A stretch of 14,758 nt of DNA from UBA10427 sp003500135 (GTDB lineage Bacteria > Bacteroidota > Bacteroidia > Cytophagales > Cyclobacteriaceae): positions 1 through 14,758 of the forward strand of contig CAWZYQ010000098.1 in NCBI GenBank assembly GCA_963966275.1, given 5' to 3'. This document shows positions 1-6,920 of this stretch, piece after piece. Position 1 is the first letter of the stretch. Each line of letters opens with the position of its first letter. The position numbers and the translations under genes were made by a program. A model generated the notes under the pieces. That model was not told the DNA's origin and did not search any database. It was given only the letters and a program-made list of their open reading frames with translations.

Positions 1-77
1 GGTGTGAGATTGAAAATGCTGACATTTATCGTCAGTAGGCGCACCGTGGGCTTATGGCTCACGGCCGTCTACTCGAT
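1..77 (+). ncRNA. Group II intron, 3' end (domain V tail and domain VI), cut by window edge
   Basis: The window begins with GGTGTGAG, the usual last bases of domain V in many bacterial group II introns. A domain VI-like hairpin follows (arms around CCGTG and CACGG, 44-63), and the intron terminus reads CTACTCGAT (69-77). The first 35 bases closely match a second copy at 1438-1469, which supports the assignment. The sequence after 77, TGGCAACC, is the downstream exon and belongs to a palindromic repeat. Any maturase gene would lie to the left of the window and cannot be seen. Confidence 0.65.
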
Positions 78-85
78 TGGCAACC
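78..85 (+). repeat. 3' terminal piece of a palindromic MITE-like repeat (exon of the left intron)
   Basis: TGGCAACC directly follows the intron end. Joined to the 5' exon seen at the second copy (ends ACACATTGT at 829), it would give a repeat end ACACATTGTTGGCAACC. This is an imperfect inverted copy of the repeat start at 701 (GGTTGGCAACGG). The repeat therefore ends about 10 bp from the toxin stop codon. The exact outer boundary is uncertain. Confidence 0.45.
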
Positions 86-94
86 GTTTTTATT

Positions 95-352
95 CTAATC
101 ATAGTGGAATCGACACTTTGCAATTTCGATTTCATTGTCCTTTACTCGATATATTAGACGATGTTCACCATCAATTCTTCTTGACCAATAACCCTGGTAT
201 TTATATTTGAGAGGTTCAGGTTTTCCAATTCCGTCAAACGGATTGCTTGAAATGTCCTTAATCAAACTATTTATTTTCTTGAGGATTTTTTTATCAGTTT
301 TTTGCCAATACAAATAGTCTTCCCATGATTCATCAACAAAAATGTATTTCAT
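95..352 (-). CDS. yoeB: YoeB-family mRNA interferase toxin (85 aa)
   Basis: The protein is a small ribosome-dependent endoribonuclease of the YoeB/Txe branch of the RelE fold. It cuts translated mRNA at the ribosomal A site and is neutralised by the adjacent YefM antitoxin. Its 85 residues match the normal family length. The residues known to form the active site in E. coli YoeB are present at the same numbers: Glu46, Arg65, His83 and Tyr84, the last two in the C-terminal RFHYD. Other family marks are the N-terminal FVDESWEDYLYW and the GYWSRRID segment. The start codon overlaps the antitoxin stop by one base (TAATG), so translation is probably coupled and the toxin limited relative to the antitoxin. 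The gene looks intact and probably active. A mobile-repeat remnant ends just downstream of its stop. Confidence 0.93.
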   Translation of the reverse strand: MKYIFVDESWEDYLYWQKTDKKILKKINSLIKDISSNPFDGIGKPEPLKYKYQGYWSRRIDGEHRLIYRVKDNEIEIAKCRFHYD

Positions 353-603
353 TAGTCAAGAAGTTCTTTTTCAAAGGATGCGCCAGTTTTTAATTTATTG
401 ATAGCAGAATCTAATCGCTGTTCGTTGACTTTAGAAGATAATTCATGTTGAGTTGCTCGTAAAGAATTGTACTCATCTAGTGAGATGATTACAACGCCAC
501 TATCTTTCCCACGATTAATGATAAGGGTTTCAAAGTTTTCAATTACGTTATCAAGATATTTCTTGATATCCTTTCTGAAGTCTGAAATTGTTGTAGTTAA
601 CAT
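352..603 (-). CDS. yefM: YefM-family antitoxin (Phd/YefM fold, 83 aa)
   Basis: First gene of the toxin-antitoxin pair. YefM/Phd antitoxins bind DNA with an N-terminal domain and cover the toxin active site with a flexible C-terminal tail. Here the N-terminus (residues 1-50: MLTTTISDFRKDIKKYLDNV, then LIINRGKD, then GVVIISLDEYNSL) has the typical Phd/YefM pattern. Residues 55-83 are charged and probably disordered until bound to YoeB. The length is normal. The start is preceded by an A/T-rich stretch with no Shine-Dalgarno, as is usual in Bacteroidota. Two TGTACA hexamers lie 13 to 30 bases upstream and probably form the operator for autoregulation. Confidence 0.92.
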   Translation of the reverse strand: MLTTTISDFRKDIKKYLDNVIENFETLIINRGKDSGVVIISLDEYNSLRATQHELSSKVNEQRLDSAINKLKTGASFEKELLD

Positions 604-616
604 ATTTTTATTTTTA

Positions 617-634
617 TGTACATATACGTGTACA
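617..634 (-). promoter_or_regulatory. Predicted YefM-YoeB operator: two TGTACA motifs
   Basis: TGTACA occurs at 617-622 and 629-634, with centres exactly 12 bp apart, just upstream of the antitoxin start (601-603). The E. coli yefM-yoeB operator is known to use a pair of TGTACA-cored repeats with 12-bp centre-to-centre spacing, so the arrangement is the same. That this protein binds here is an inference. A -7-like element TAGTTTTG (complement of 633-640) overlaps the upstream hexamer by two bases, fitting repression by occlusion of the promoter. Confidence 0.7.
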
Positions 635-640
635 AAACTA
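633..640 (-). promoter_or_regulatory. Candidate -7 element of the yefM-yoeB promoter
   Basis: Read on the minus strand, the bases are TAGTTTTG, a full match to the Bacteroidota -7 consensus TAnnTTTG. It lies about 30 bp upstream of the antitoxin start and abuts the TGTACA operator. No -33 TTG was found at the usual spacing, so this is tentative. Confidence 0.4.
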
Positions 641-700
641 CAAAAGTTTGTTCAAATACTCTTACTTTTAGGTTAATAGTATTGCTGTATACACCTAAAT

Positions 701-829
701 GGTTGGCAACGGTTAGTGTATGGTGTCGTGCGGGATTACGAGGTGACTTACTATCAGTTTACACCAACTTTTTTTACGAGCTACAAACGCTCGAAAACCG
801 CTGAAACCCGCATGCACTATACACATTGT
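701..829 (+). repeat. Palindromic MITE-like repeat, 5' part, interrupted by a group II intron
   Basis: The element opens with GGTTGGCAACGGTTAGTGTA. Its arm at 716-734 (GTGTATGG...GTGCGGG) pairs with 807-824 (CCCGCATGCACTATACAC) with only a few mismatches, so the whole unit would fold into a long hairpin. It encodes no credible protein. The natural end TTGGCAACC is missing here because intron sequence begins at 830; it is seen instead at 77-85, after the other intron copy. The intact unit would be about 137 bp. I infer a non-autonomous palindromic repeat; I cannot name its family. Confidence 0.55.
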
Positions 830-1469
830 GTGTGCCCAGCATGGGCATCTGGTATCGAAGATACCAAATTATTCCAGAGGGTGAAAGTCCCTTACGAGCG
901 AGTTGGTGAAGCTCGTTAGCAAGTGGCAAGCTGGTTCACCGTGAGGTGAGCAGTGAAGGAAGCCAGTGCTGACGCATCGGTGCAGCATCGTTCCGAACTG
1001 CGGTGTCTGTACTGACGAATTGAAAATACTGATCATTGGCGTCAGTACATGAACCATATACGGAGGCTATGAGGTCGGATGAGGTGCCACAGCACACCGA
1101 AGTCCAAACCTTCCCCAAGGAAGGGAGCGCTGAAATAGTAGATATGGCAGGGATAGGCACAAGGATATTCACCTTACCGAGGGAGATCTCTGGGTGTCGT
1201 GTACATCAAAGAGAAGTCAGCAGAAGTCATAGTAGTTGGTGGCAACGAGCCGATACCGAAGGGATAAAGTCGGAGGACTCACCAGCCAGCGAAGGACTGA
1301 ACATTGGATTCCGTCCAAATTCGATGGGGAGTACCGTATTGGTGCAGCCCCATTTTAAGCGGACAGGGTTAACAACGCAGCCTACAATCCAATGAACCGC
1401 CAAGTACGGGACCCTTATCCCGAACACTTTCGGGAGTGGTGTGAGTTGGGAAATACTGACATTAATCGT
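830..1469 (+). ncRNA. Group II intron, maturase-less, 3' end lost or decayed
   Basis: The 5' end GTGTGCCCAGCATGGGC and the nearby GAGGGTGAAAGTCCCTTACG (877-896) are typical of bacterial group II introns. A 9-bp stem pairs 1009-1017 (GTACTGACG) with 1040-1048. The stretch AGAAGTCAGCAGAAGTCATAG (about 1211-1231) resembles what normally precedes the intron-encoded reverse transcriptase. Where the reverse transcriptase should sit, a 9-bp stem (CATTGGATT 1302-1310 with AATCCAATG 1386-1394) closes a short loop, so domain IV has no maturase gene. A domain V-like region follows: ACCGCC, a hairpin 1402-1429, then GGTGTGAG at 1438. It is longer than the normal 34 nt, so it may be inactive. Similarity to the left copy stops at about 1469, before domain VI. 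Confidence 0.7.
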
Positions 1470-1609
1470 ATCCGTCCGAGTAACGCACGGGGAAAATCAT
1501 GAAGTGTTTTTGTATTTAAGCCAGTGGTTTGGTAAGAGCTGATAGAGGTCCTTTTCCTGTTTTGTGCACAGGGACACCCAACTTGATCTAAAGGCCTTGA
1601 GCTTTTAAT

Positions 1610-2414
1610 GTTTATCCATGTTTATGGATTGTGAGCTCCTTAAAAAATACCTCAATGTCCTATCGGTAATTATAAAGTTGGACAATAGTCATGGCATCAT
1701 AATCGAACATATAAGTTACAAATTGGGGAGCTTTTCCATTAGTATAGTCCTCATAGACCAACAAACGGGCTTCCAATCCATCTTTCAGTAGCGCTTTCTG
1801 ATCACTAACTATCCTACCATCGGTATAGTCGCAGATAAGGTTTAGCTGTCCGAGAAACGATTTGTCATTATTGGGCGCTTCGCTCAAACAAACTAAATCA
1901 AGGACAAAACCCATCAATGGCGCTTTGGTGTGGCCTTCAGACCTCCCTTTTTCTTGCTATTGAGCGTATTGCGTCCTGCCCCTTAAAAAATATCCACAAA
2001 CAAGGTGATCGTCGTTGAATCAAAACAAAAAACCTTTTCAGCGTACAGTTCCTCATATAAGTGGTATAAAGTGGGTTTTAGCGTGTCTCGATAATACCTT
2101 TAGAGTTTTTAATAAAGCCTCGCAAATACTTCACTGCTACGATTAATATTCACATCGCTCAAGGTACTTACAGCAGGAAAGCTGGTTATGCCCAGATAGG
2201 AAAGCTTGTCTTCCAGCATGAGTGAATGCTTACAGAGGTTGTTCAGTGCTTTGCATGGCATGATGATCCCATAAAACAGGAAAACAAACTGCTTTGAGGT
2301 GGTCATGGTCTTGTAGTAGCGGTCGCTTTGATATTCGGCTACCAAATCCCTGTGAAGGCAAGAAAGTAACTGACAAAGCATAGGCTGTCCGGCTAAATAG
2401 GTATTCTTACTCAT
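1610..2414 (-). pseudogene. IS4-family transposase remnant (DUF4372-type N-terminus)
   Basis: Reading the minus strand from the ATG at 2414 gives a typical IS4 N-terminus (AGQPMLCQLLSCL, then YYKTMTTSKQFVFLFYGI, LSYLGITSFPAVSTLSDVN, SSEVFARLY). Two stops follow at once (first at 2109-2111). The same frame then continues through LYHLYEELYAEKVFCFDSTT, which holds the first catalytic Asp, and is broken again by TAA at 1983-1985. A frameshift near 1930-1945 leads to GFVLDLVCLSEAPNNDKSFL (second Asp) and ends at QLYNYR followed by TAG where Trp is expected. The catalytic Glu motif DIEVFFKEL lies just after that stop. This is a dead gene. I could not identify the terminal inverted repeats of the IS. 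Nothing recognisable lies between 1470 and 1609. Confidence 0.85.
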
Positions 2415-2561
2415 GATGTTTTTGTTAGTTGAGAAATCTCAAACATTATAAATTTTAACATGGCGCCATGCCTCGCCATTGTACTTTTTTAAGATCAATG
2501 GAAATTATCCAGTTTTTTGCCGGATGCCAGAATAATAGTATTTTCTTGGCAGGAAACTGCC

Positions 2562-3693
2562 ATGACAAGATACAAAGTAACTTTAACGCAAGATGGGCGG
2601 GAGGACCTACAGGGGATTACAAGAAAAGGTTCTCACAAATCACAAAAGTTGTTGAATGCACTAACTCGGTTAAATTGTGATCAGCGAGAATTTCAAGAAC
2701 AGAAAGTCAAGAATGAGGATATTTCCAGGGTGCTGCAAATCAGCATGAAAAAAAATTGATCGGGTGAAAAAGAGATTCGTAGAGGAAGGCATAGAAGTCG
2801 CCTCGTAGGGCCACAAAGAAGAGCGGGTTTGTAAAAAGAAAGTGGATGGGGATTTAGAAGCCCATCTGAAAGCGCTGAGTTGCAGTAAACCCCCGGAAGT
2901 TTTTTCCAGGTGGTCCTTGAGATTGTTGGCGGACAGAGCAATAGAGTTAGAATACATAGATAATATTTCTCACGAGACAGCACGTCGACTTTAAAAAAAC
3001 GAGTTAAAGCCCTGGAAGAAAAAAGGATGGGTAATACCACCGCTTCAAAACGGTGATTTTGTGGCCAATATGGAAAAAGTATTGGAAGTGTATAAAATGC
3101 CCTACGACCCCAGTTAGCCGGTTGTTTGTACGGATAAATCGCCTAAGCAGTTAATAAAGGAGACAAAAATGCCTATACAAGCAAAGCCGGGCAGCGAAGA
3201 AAAATATGATTATGAGTACCAGCCATGCGGGGCCTGCAATATATTTATGGCCAGCGGACCATTGGCTGGGAAGCGATATGTGAAAGTGACTTTAAGCAAA
3301 ACCGAAAAGGAATGGGCTGAATACCTAAATGAAATAGCAGAGAATGATAAGGATGCCGAAAGGATTACTTTGGTAATGGATAATTTAGGTACACATAAGC
3401 CCGGCGCACTATTTGAGACCGATAAGCCGGAACAGGCAAAGCAACTATGGGATAGATTTGACTTCGTGTATACCCCAAAGGATGGTAGTTGGCTCAATAT
3501 GGTTGAAATTGAACTCAACGTATTAATGAAACAATGCTTAAGCCGAAGAATAGACGCCATATAAAAAGTTGATAAAGAAGTAATGGCATGGCAAACTGCC
3601 AGAGACCATAAGAATGCAAAGTTCAATTGGCGGTCCACCACGGAAGATGCCAGGATAAAACTATCCAGGCTTTATCCGACTTTTGACGATTGA
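2562..3693 (+). pseudogene. IS630-family transposase remnant
   Basis: The frame opens with MTRYKVTLTQDGREDLQGI, a typical IS630 start with helix-turn-helix region, and shifts frame in a run of eight A (2748-2755). It then continues as IDRVKKRFVEEGIEVAS with in-frame stops at 2806, 2992, 3115 and 3562. The family's catalytic centre is readable. The first Asp is in VVCTDKSPKQL, where the usual CLDEASKQL has become TDKSPKQL. The second Asp is in LVMDNLGTHKPG and the Glu in GSWLNMVEIEL. The C-terminus TTEDARIKLSRLYP ends at 3691-3693. The 131-codon open frame from 3169 is only the central and C-terminal catalytic part. With four stops and one shift the gene is inactive. No matching terminal repeats were found. 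Confidence 0.9.
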
Positions 3694-3843
3694 CATAACA
3701 CTAGTGGTGTAACACTTTTGAGCTTGAAAAAAAATGTAATTGAATAGAAAAGGTCGATGGAATCTCGAAGCATCCAATGTTCAGGACAAGGTCAAATTCA
3801 TTATTTCGGAAAGATAAAACATCAAAACACGAGGATCATGTAG

Positions 3844-3859
3844 TGTGATCTCTGTTACA
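3844..3859. promoter_or_regulatory. Crp/Fnr-like palindrome upstream of the sulfide:quinone oxidoreductase gene
   Basis: The bases are TGTGATCTCTGTTACA, which match the Crp/Fnr-type pattern TGTGA-N6-TCACA at 9 of 10 positions. The site lies 60 bp before the start codon. A possible -7 element (TATCTTAT, 3881-3888) sits between site and gene, a layout compatible with activation. This is a single site found by eye; its regulator is unknown. Confidence 0.35.
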
Positions 3860-3918
3860 TTTCCGGGCCATGATAATCAGTATCTTATGGTACTGTTTAA
3901 TAAAAATATCAACGCATC

Positions 3919-5382
3919 ATGGCCCGACTAGTCATACTTGGCGCCGGGGTTTCCGGACATACCGCAGCGCAACATGCACGCAAATTATTATCTAAACGAG
4001 AGCACGAAATAGTAGTCGTTTCTCCCAACAGTAAGTGGAACTGGATACCCTCCAATATTTGGGTGGGAGTGGACCTGATGAAACCTGAAGATGTCACGTT
4101 TGAACTAGCGCCGGTATATAAAAAGCATGGCATTCGCTTCGAACAGGCAAAGGCGGTCAGCATTAACCCCGAGGGTGAAGACCATAGCGACCAGCCTTTT
4201 GTAACCATTGAAGGAACGGGCAAAAACAATAATGGGGAAATTCAGAAGATCACTTATGATTATCTGATCAATGCTACCGGGCCGAAATTAAAATTTGAAG
4301 CTACAGAAGGGCTTGGCCCCGATAAAAACACCTTGTCCGTTTGTACATTTGGCCATGCGGAACATGCGGCTAAAGAACTGAAAAATGCGATAGCGCGGTT
4401 GAAAAGTGGAGAACAGTTAACATTTGTCATCGGTACGGGACATGGGACCTGCACATGCCAGGGAGCGGCTTTTGAATATCTTTTTAATGTCGAGTTTGAG
4501 TTGCGCAAACACAAGGTGCGTGACATGGCCAGGGTTATTTACATTACCAACGAGTATGAACTGGGAGATTTTGGCATGGGCGGTATGCACCTCAAAAAAG
4601 GAGGGTACATCACTCATAGTAAGGTATTTACCGAATCTCTTTTTGCCGAACGTGGCATCGAATGGATCAAAAGGGCCCATGTTAATCGGATTGAGCCCAA
4701 TAAAATATTTTATGAAGACCTCGACGGAAATGAGCACGAGCTTGAATTTGATTTTGGTATGTTGCTTCCACCATTTTCCGGTGTGCCACTGAGGGCATTT
4801 GCCAAAAATGGCGAAGATATTACCGATAAGGTTTTTGCCAAAAACGGATTTATGAAGGTCGATGCGGATTACAATCCAAGGCCTTACGAAGAATGGAAAC
4901 CCGAAGACTGGCCAAAAAATTATCAGTCACCTTTCTATCCCAACATGTTCGCCGTAGGTATTGCTTTTGCCCCTCCTCACGGCATTTCTAAAACCATGAA
5001 AAATCCCAATGGCACCGTCATCACACCATCGGTACCCCGTACAGGCATGCCTTCCGGCGTAATGGCGCGTAAAGTTGCCTACAACATTGTCGATATGATG
5101 AAGGGCAAAGCGACCACACCAAAAAGAACCGCATCAATGGCCAATATGGGGGCAGCCTGTATTGCATCTGCCGGAGCCAACTTTTTCAAGGGCGCCGCGG
5201 CCAGCATGACCATGTACCCCATAGTTCCCGATTATGATCGTTTCCCTGACTCTGGTGGACGTGACACTAACTACACCACCGGAGAGATTGGGTTGGCAGG
5301 TCACTGGTTGAAATACCTGCTGCACATTGGTTTTATGTACAAAGCCAAATGGAAAACAGGATGGCAAATCATACCCGAATAG
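3919..5382 (+). CDS. sqr: Sulfide:quinone oxidoreductase-type FAD flavoprotein (487 aa)
   Basis: This is a two-dinucleotide-fold flavoprotein that would oxidise sulfide to polysulfide or sulfane sulfur and pass electrons to the quinone pool at the membrane surface. The FAD-binding motif GAGVSG is at residues 8-13. The three cysteines known to serve sulfide oxidation in this family have counterparts: Cys142 (SVCTFGHAEHA), Cys180 (GHGTCTCQGAAFEY, with an extra Cys178) and Cys414 (MGAACIASAG). The C-terminus (about 455-480) is rich in aromatic and basic residues (GHWLKYLLHIGFMYKAKWKT), fitting an amphipathic membrane anchor. The length is within the family range. An A-rich leader precedes the ATG. 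A 50-codon reading frame starts 14 bases after the stop. The substrate is inferred: related proteins include flavocytochrome c sulfide dehydrogenase subunits and type II NADH dehydrogenases, but the cysteine pattern favours SQR. Confidence 0.85.
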   Translation: MARLVILGAGVSGHTAAQHARKLLSKREHEIVVVSPNSKWNWIPSNIWVGVDLMKPEDVTFELAPVYKKHGIRFEQAKAVSINPEGEDHSDQPFVTIEGTGKNNNGEIQKITYDYLINATGPKLKFEATEGLGPDKNTLSVCTFGHAEHAAKELKNAIARLKSGEQLTFVIGTGHGTCTCQGAAFEYLFNVEFELRKHKVRDMARVIYITNEYELGDFGMGGMHLKKGGYITHSKVFTESLFAERGIEWIKRAHVNRIEPNKIFYEDLDGNEHELEFDFGMLLPPFSGVPLRAFAKNGEDITDKVFAKNGFMKVDADYNPRPYEEWKPEDWPKNYQSPFYPNMFAVGIAFAPPHGISKTMKNPNGTVITPSVPRTGMPSGVMARKVAYNIVDMMKGKATTPKRTASMANMGAACIASAGANFFKGAAASMTMYPIVPDYDRFPDSGGRDTNYTTGEIGLAGHWLKYLLHIGFMYKAKWKTGWQIIPE

Positions 5383-5396
5383 TAAATTGAATTGTG

Positions 5397-5549
5397 ATGA
5401 AAGAGAAAAAAATACAACCCTACGGACAACAATTTTATGCCCCGGCGCCTACCGGACTTACAAAATTAATGCGTACCAATATTTTTGTTCAGCTTTGGCG
5501 CTTTTTTGTACTGAATATCAAAATATTGCGCATGGTAAGAAAGCATTAA
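5397..5549 (+). CDS. Small protein downstream of sqr (50 aa), unknown function
   Basis: The reading frame translates as MKEKKIQPYGQQFYAPAPTG, then a basic, aliphatic and aromatic second half (NIFVQLWRFFVLNIKILRMV, residues 28-47) and ends RKH. It starts 14 bases after the sqr stop, on the same strand, so it is probably in the same transcript. The composition is that of a real protein: a polar, proline-containing head and an amphipathic or weakly membrane-seeking helix with positive charges. I do not recognise a family. It may be an accessory or membrane-recruiting peptide for the flavoprotein, but that is only a guess from position. The gene is short enough for automatic callers to miss. Confidence 0.6.
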   Translation: MKEKKIQPYGQQFYAPAPTGLTKLMRTNIFVQLWRFFVLNIKILRMVRKH

Positions 5550-5563
5550 TCCCATACAGGATC

Positions 5564-5592
5564 TTGATAATTCCATTTTCATAGTATCTTCG
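5564..5592 (+). promoter_or_regulatory. Bacteroidota-type promoter (-33 TTG, -7 TATCTTCG)
   Basis: TTG (5564-5566), an 18-bp spacer and TATCTTCG (5585-5592) match the Bacteroidota pattern TTG-N17-23-TAnnTTTG with one mismatch. The -7 element ends only six bases before the ATG at 5599. Transcription would then start almost at the start codon, so either the message is leaderless or translation begins at Met10 (5626). Confidence 0.55.
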
Positions 5593-5598
5593 CGGAAT

Positions 5599-6186
5599 AT
5601 GGAATGGATCACCGACATACGTCGAATGCTGGTTTCTTTTGCTTTGCTGCTATGCTTTTATGCTGCACAGTCACAGGAAAAAGTGGAAAGGGAATACCGC
5701 ATTAAAGAGGGAGAGGTCCCCGCGGAGGCATTAAAATTTATCGATGCCTGCAATTTTGATAAAAAAATAAAATGGTTCCGCGAAGAGAATGAAAGCGGAA
5801 GCTCAATAGAAGCCAAAGTAAGGCGCCAAAACCGGCGGCATAGTATTGAATTCTCAAAGACGGGCGTTCTTGAAGATATCGAAATTGAAATTGATTTTGA
5901 AGAATTGCCGGCAAACACTAAAGGAAAAATCATCTCCGGCCTGGATGAGCTTTTTGCTAAATGGAGTATCCGGAAAGTACAAATCCAGTACAAAGGAACC
6001 ACTGATAAATTACTTGCGCTTATTAGGGAAGACGTAAATACATCTCTTCAAAAACGTTACGAGATTGTTCTCAAAGCCAAAAAAGACAGACGCCTTCAAA
6101 TGTTCCAAATCACCACCGGGCAGGACGGTGAAATTGTCGAAGTCCAAAAAATTGATCTGAGAAGCACCGATAATCTTGAATACTAG
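5599..6186 (+). CDS. Secreted PepSY-like protein of unknown function (195 aa)
   Basis: The N-terminus has a basic patch (IRR, residues 7-9), a hydrophobic core (MLVSFALLLCFYAA, 10-23) and a likely signal-peptidase I site near AAQSQ, so the mature protein should be periplasmic. The remainder has no catalytic motif. It alternates charged helices with beta-strands such as KIKWFREENE, HSIEFSKTGVLEDIEIEIDF and RKVQIQYKG. This is the pattern of PepSY-like/DUF2874 periplasmic proteins of Bacteroidota; that assignment is a moderate-confidence guess. Tandem PepSY-like halves are possible (about 30-100 and 100-190). The gene overlaps the next one by 11 bases, so the two are probably co-translated. The promoter position makes Met10 a possible alternative start, but the basic residues before it argue for Met1. 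Confidence 0.7.
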   Translation: MEWITDIRRMLVSFALLLCFYAAQSQEKVEREYRIKEGEVPAEALKFIDACNFDKKIKWFREENESGSSIEAKVRRQNRRHSIEFSKTGVLEDIEIEIDFEELPANTKGKIISGLDELFAKWSIRKVQIQYKGTTDKLLALIREDVNTSLQKRYEIVLKAKKDRRLQMFQITTGQDGEIVEVQKIDLRSTDNLEY

Positions 6187-6868
6187 TCTGAAAATACCCA
6201 TAGCTATCGCCCTGTTTATGGCGGGAAGCAACTTGTATGCACAAAGTTCTTTTGAAGCAGGCACGTTGCCCTCCGTCAACCTCAATACCCGGATCAGCGG
6301 CCCATGGCGGTTTAACTTTAAATGGGAAAGCCGGCAGGTTTTATACAGGGGGATATTTGGAGAAAATAAGCAATGGGATGCCTTCTATGAACGTTCGGAT
6401 TTTTCAGGTGTTTTTTCTCGTAAAGTCGGCCTGAACAATTCCATTGCCGCCGGTTATCTGATCCGTTTTGTCGAAGACCGGATTGTCCATCGTACCATAC
6501 AGCAATTCACGCTGGTGCAGTATTTTACCGGCTTCAGGCTGGCCCATCGCTTTTCCACCGATCAGACATTTATACCCGATATACCAACCATTTCGCGCTA
6601 TCGCTACAGGATTTCAGTAGAAAACCCATTAAACGGTCAGGAAGTTGACCCCAAAGAGTTTTATCTGAAAGTGAATAATGAATACCTGTTTATCCACAGC
6701 AAAAGAAACAATGGATTGGAAATCCGTATAGTTCCGGTATTGGGTTACAACTTTTCCGATCGAAATAAGCTGGAGGCAGGAATTGACTATCGGCTGGCGG
6801 GTCTTATTAATTCTGAAATCAGAACACATGATTATTGGCTGACCATCGGTTGGTATGTGAAGCTTTAG
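6176..6868 (+). CDS. DUF2490-type outer-membrane-like protein (230 aa)
   Basis: A signal peptide (residues 1-23, KIPIAIALFMAGSNLYAQ) is followed by alternating beta-strands rich in aromatic and polar residues (WRFNFKWESRQVLYRGIFG, GLNNSIAAGYLIRFVED, RLAHRFSTDQTF, ISRYRYRISVENPL, LEIRIVPVLGYNF). It ends in the strand DYWLTIGWYVKL. This fits the DUF2490 family, small predicted beta-barrel outer-membrane proteins of unknown role. The start is a TTG at 6176: an in-frame stop lies at 6158-6160, no ATG or GTG lies between, and the next ATG (Met15) would destroy the signal peptide. The start lies inside the end of the upstream gene (11-nt overlap), which suggests translational coupling and a shared role with the PepSY-like protein. 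Confidence 0.78.
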   Translation: MNTSLKIPIAIALFMAGSNLYAQSSFEAGTLPSVNLNTRISGPWRFNFKWESRQVLYRGIFGENKQWDAFYERSDFSGVFSRKVGLNNSIAAGYLIRFVEDRIVHRTIQQFTLVQYFTGFRLAHRFSTDQTFIPDIPTISRYRYRISVENPLNGQEVDPKEFYLKVNNEYLFIHSKRNNGLEIRIVPVLGYNFSDRNKLEAGIDYRLAGLINSEIRTHDYWLTIGWYVKL

Positions 6869-6920
6869 TAAGTATTGTAAGTAATCAGTTGTAAATTAGC
6901 GACCGTATGGAGATAAAAGT

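Noticed and set aside
616..919. Short open frames (62 and 67 codons) over the repeat and intron start
   Set aside because: They span the toxin-antitoxin promoter, the palindromic repeat and the intron 5' end; the repeat and intron explain the sequence better.
1036..1395. 119-codon open frame in the second intron
   Set aside because: It lies across structured intron RNA, including the domain IV stem, and its protein resembles no reverse transcriptase or other family.
2429..2442. Perfect palindrome TTGAGA-AA-TCTCAA upstream of the IS4 remnant
   Set aside because: It may be part of the IS promoter or end, but it is short, in A/T-rich DNA, and has no partner at the other end.
2748..2755. Programmed frameshift in the IS630 transposase (run of eight A)
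   Set aside because: Some IS630 elements use frameshifting, but four other in-frame stops show that this gene is simply decayed.
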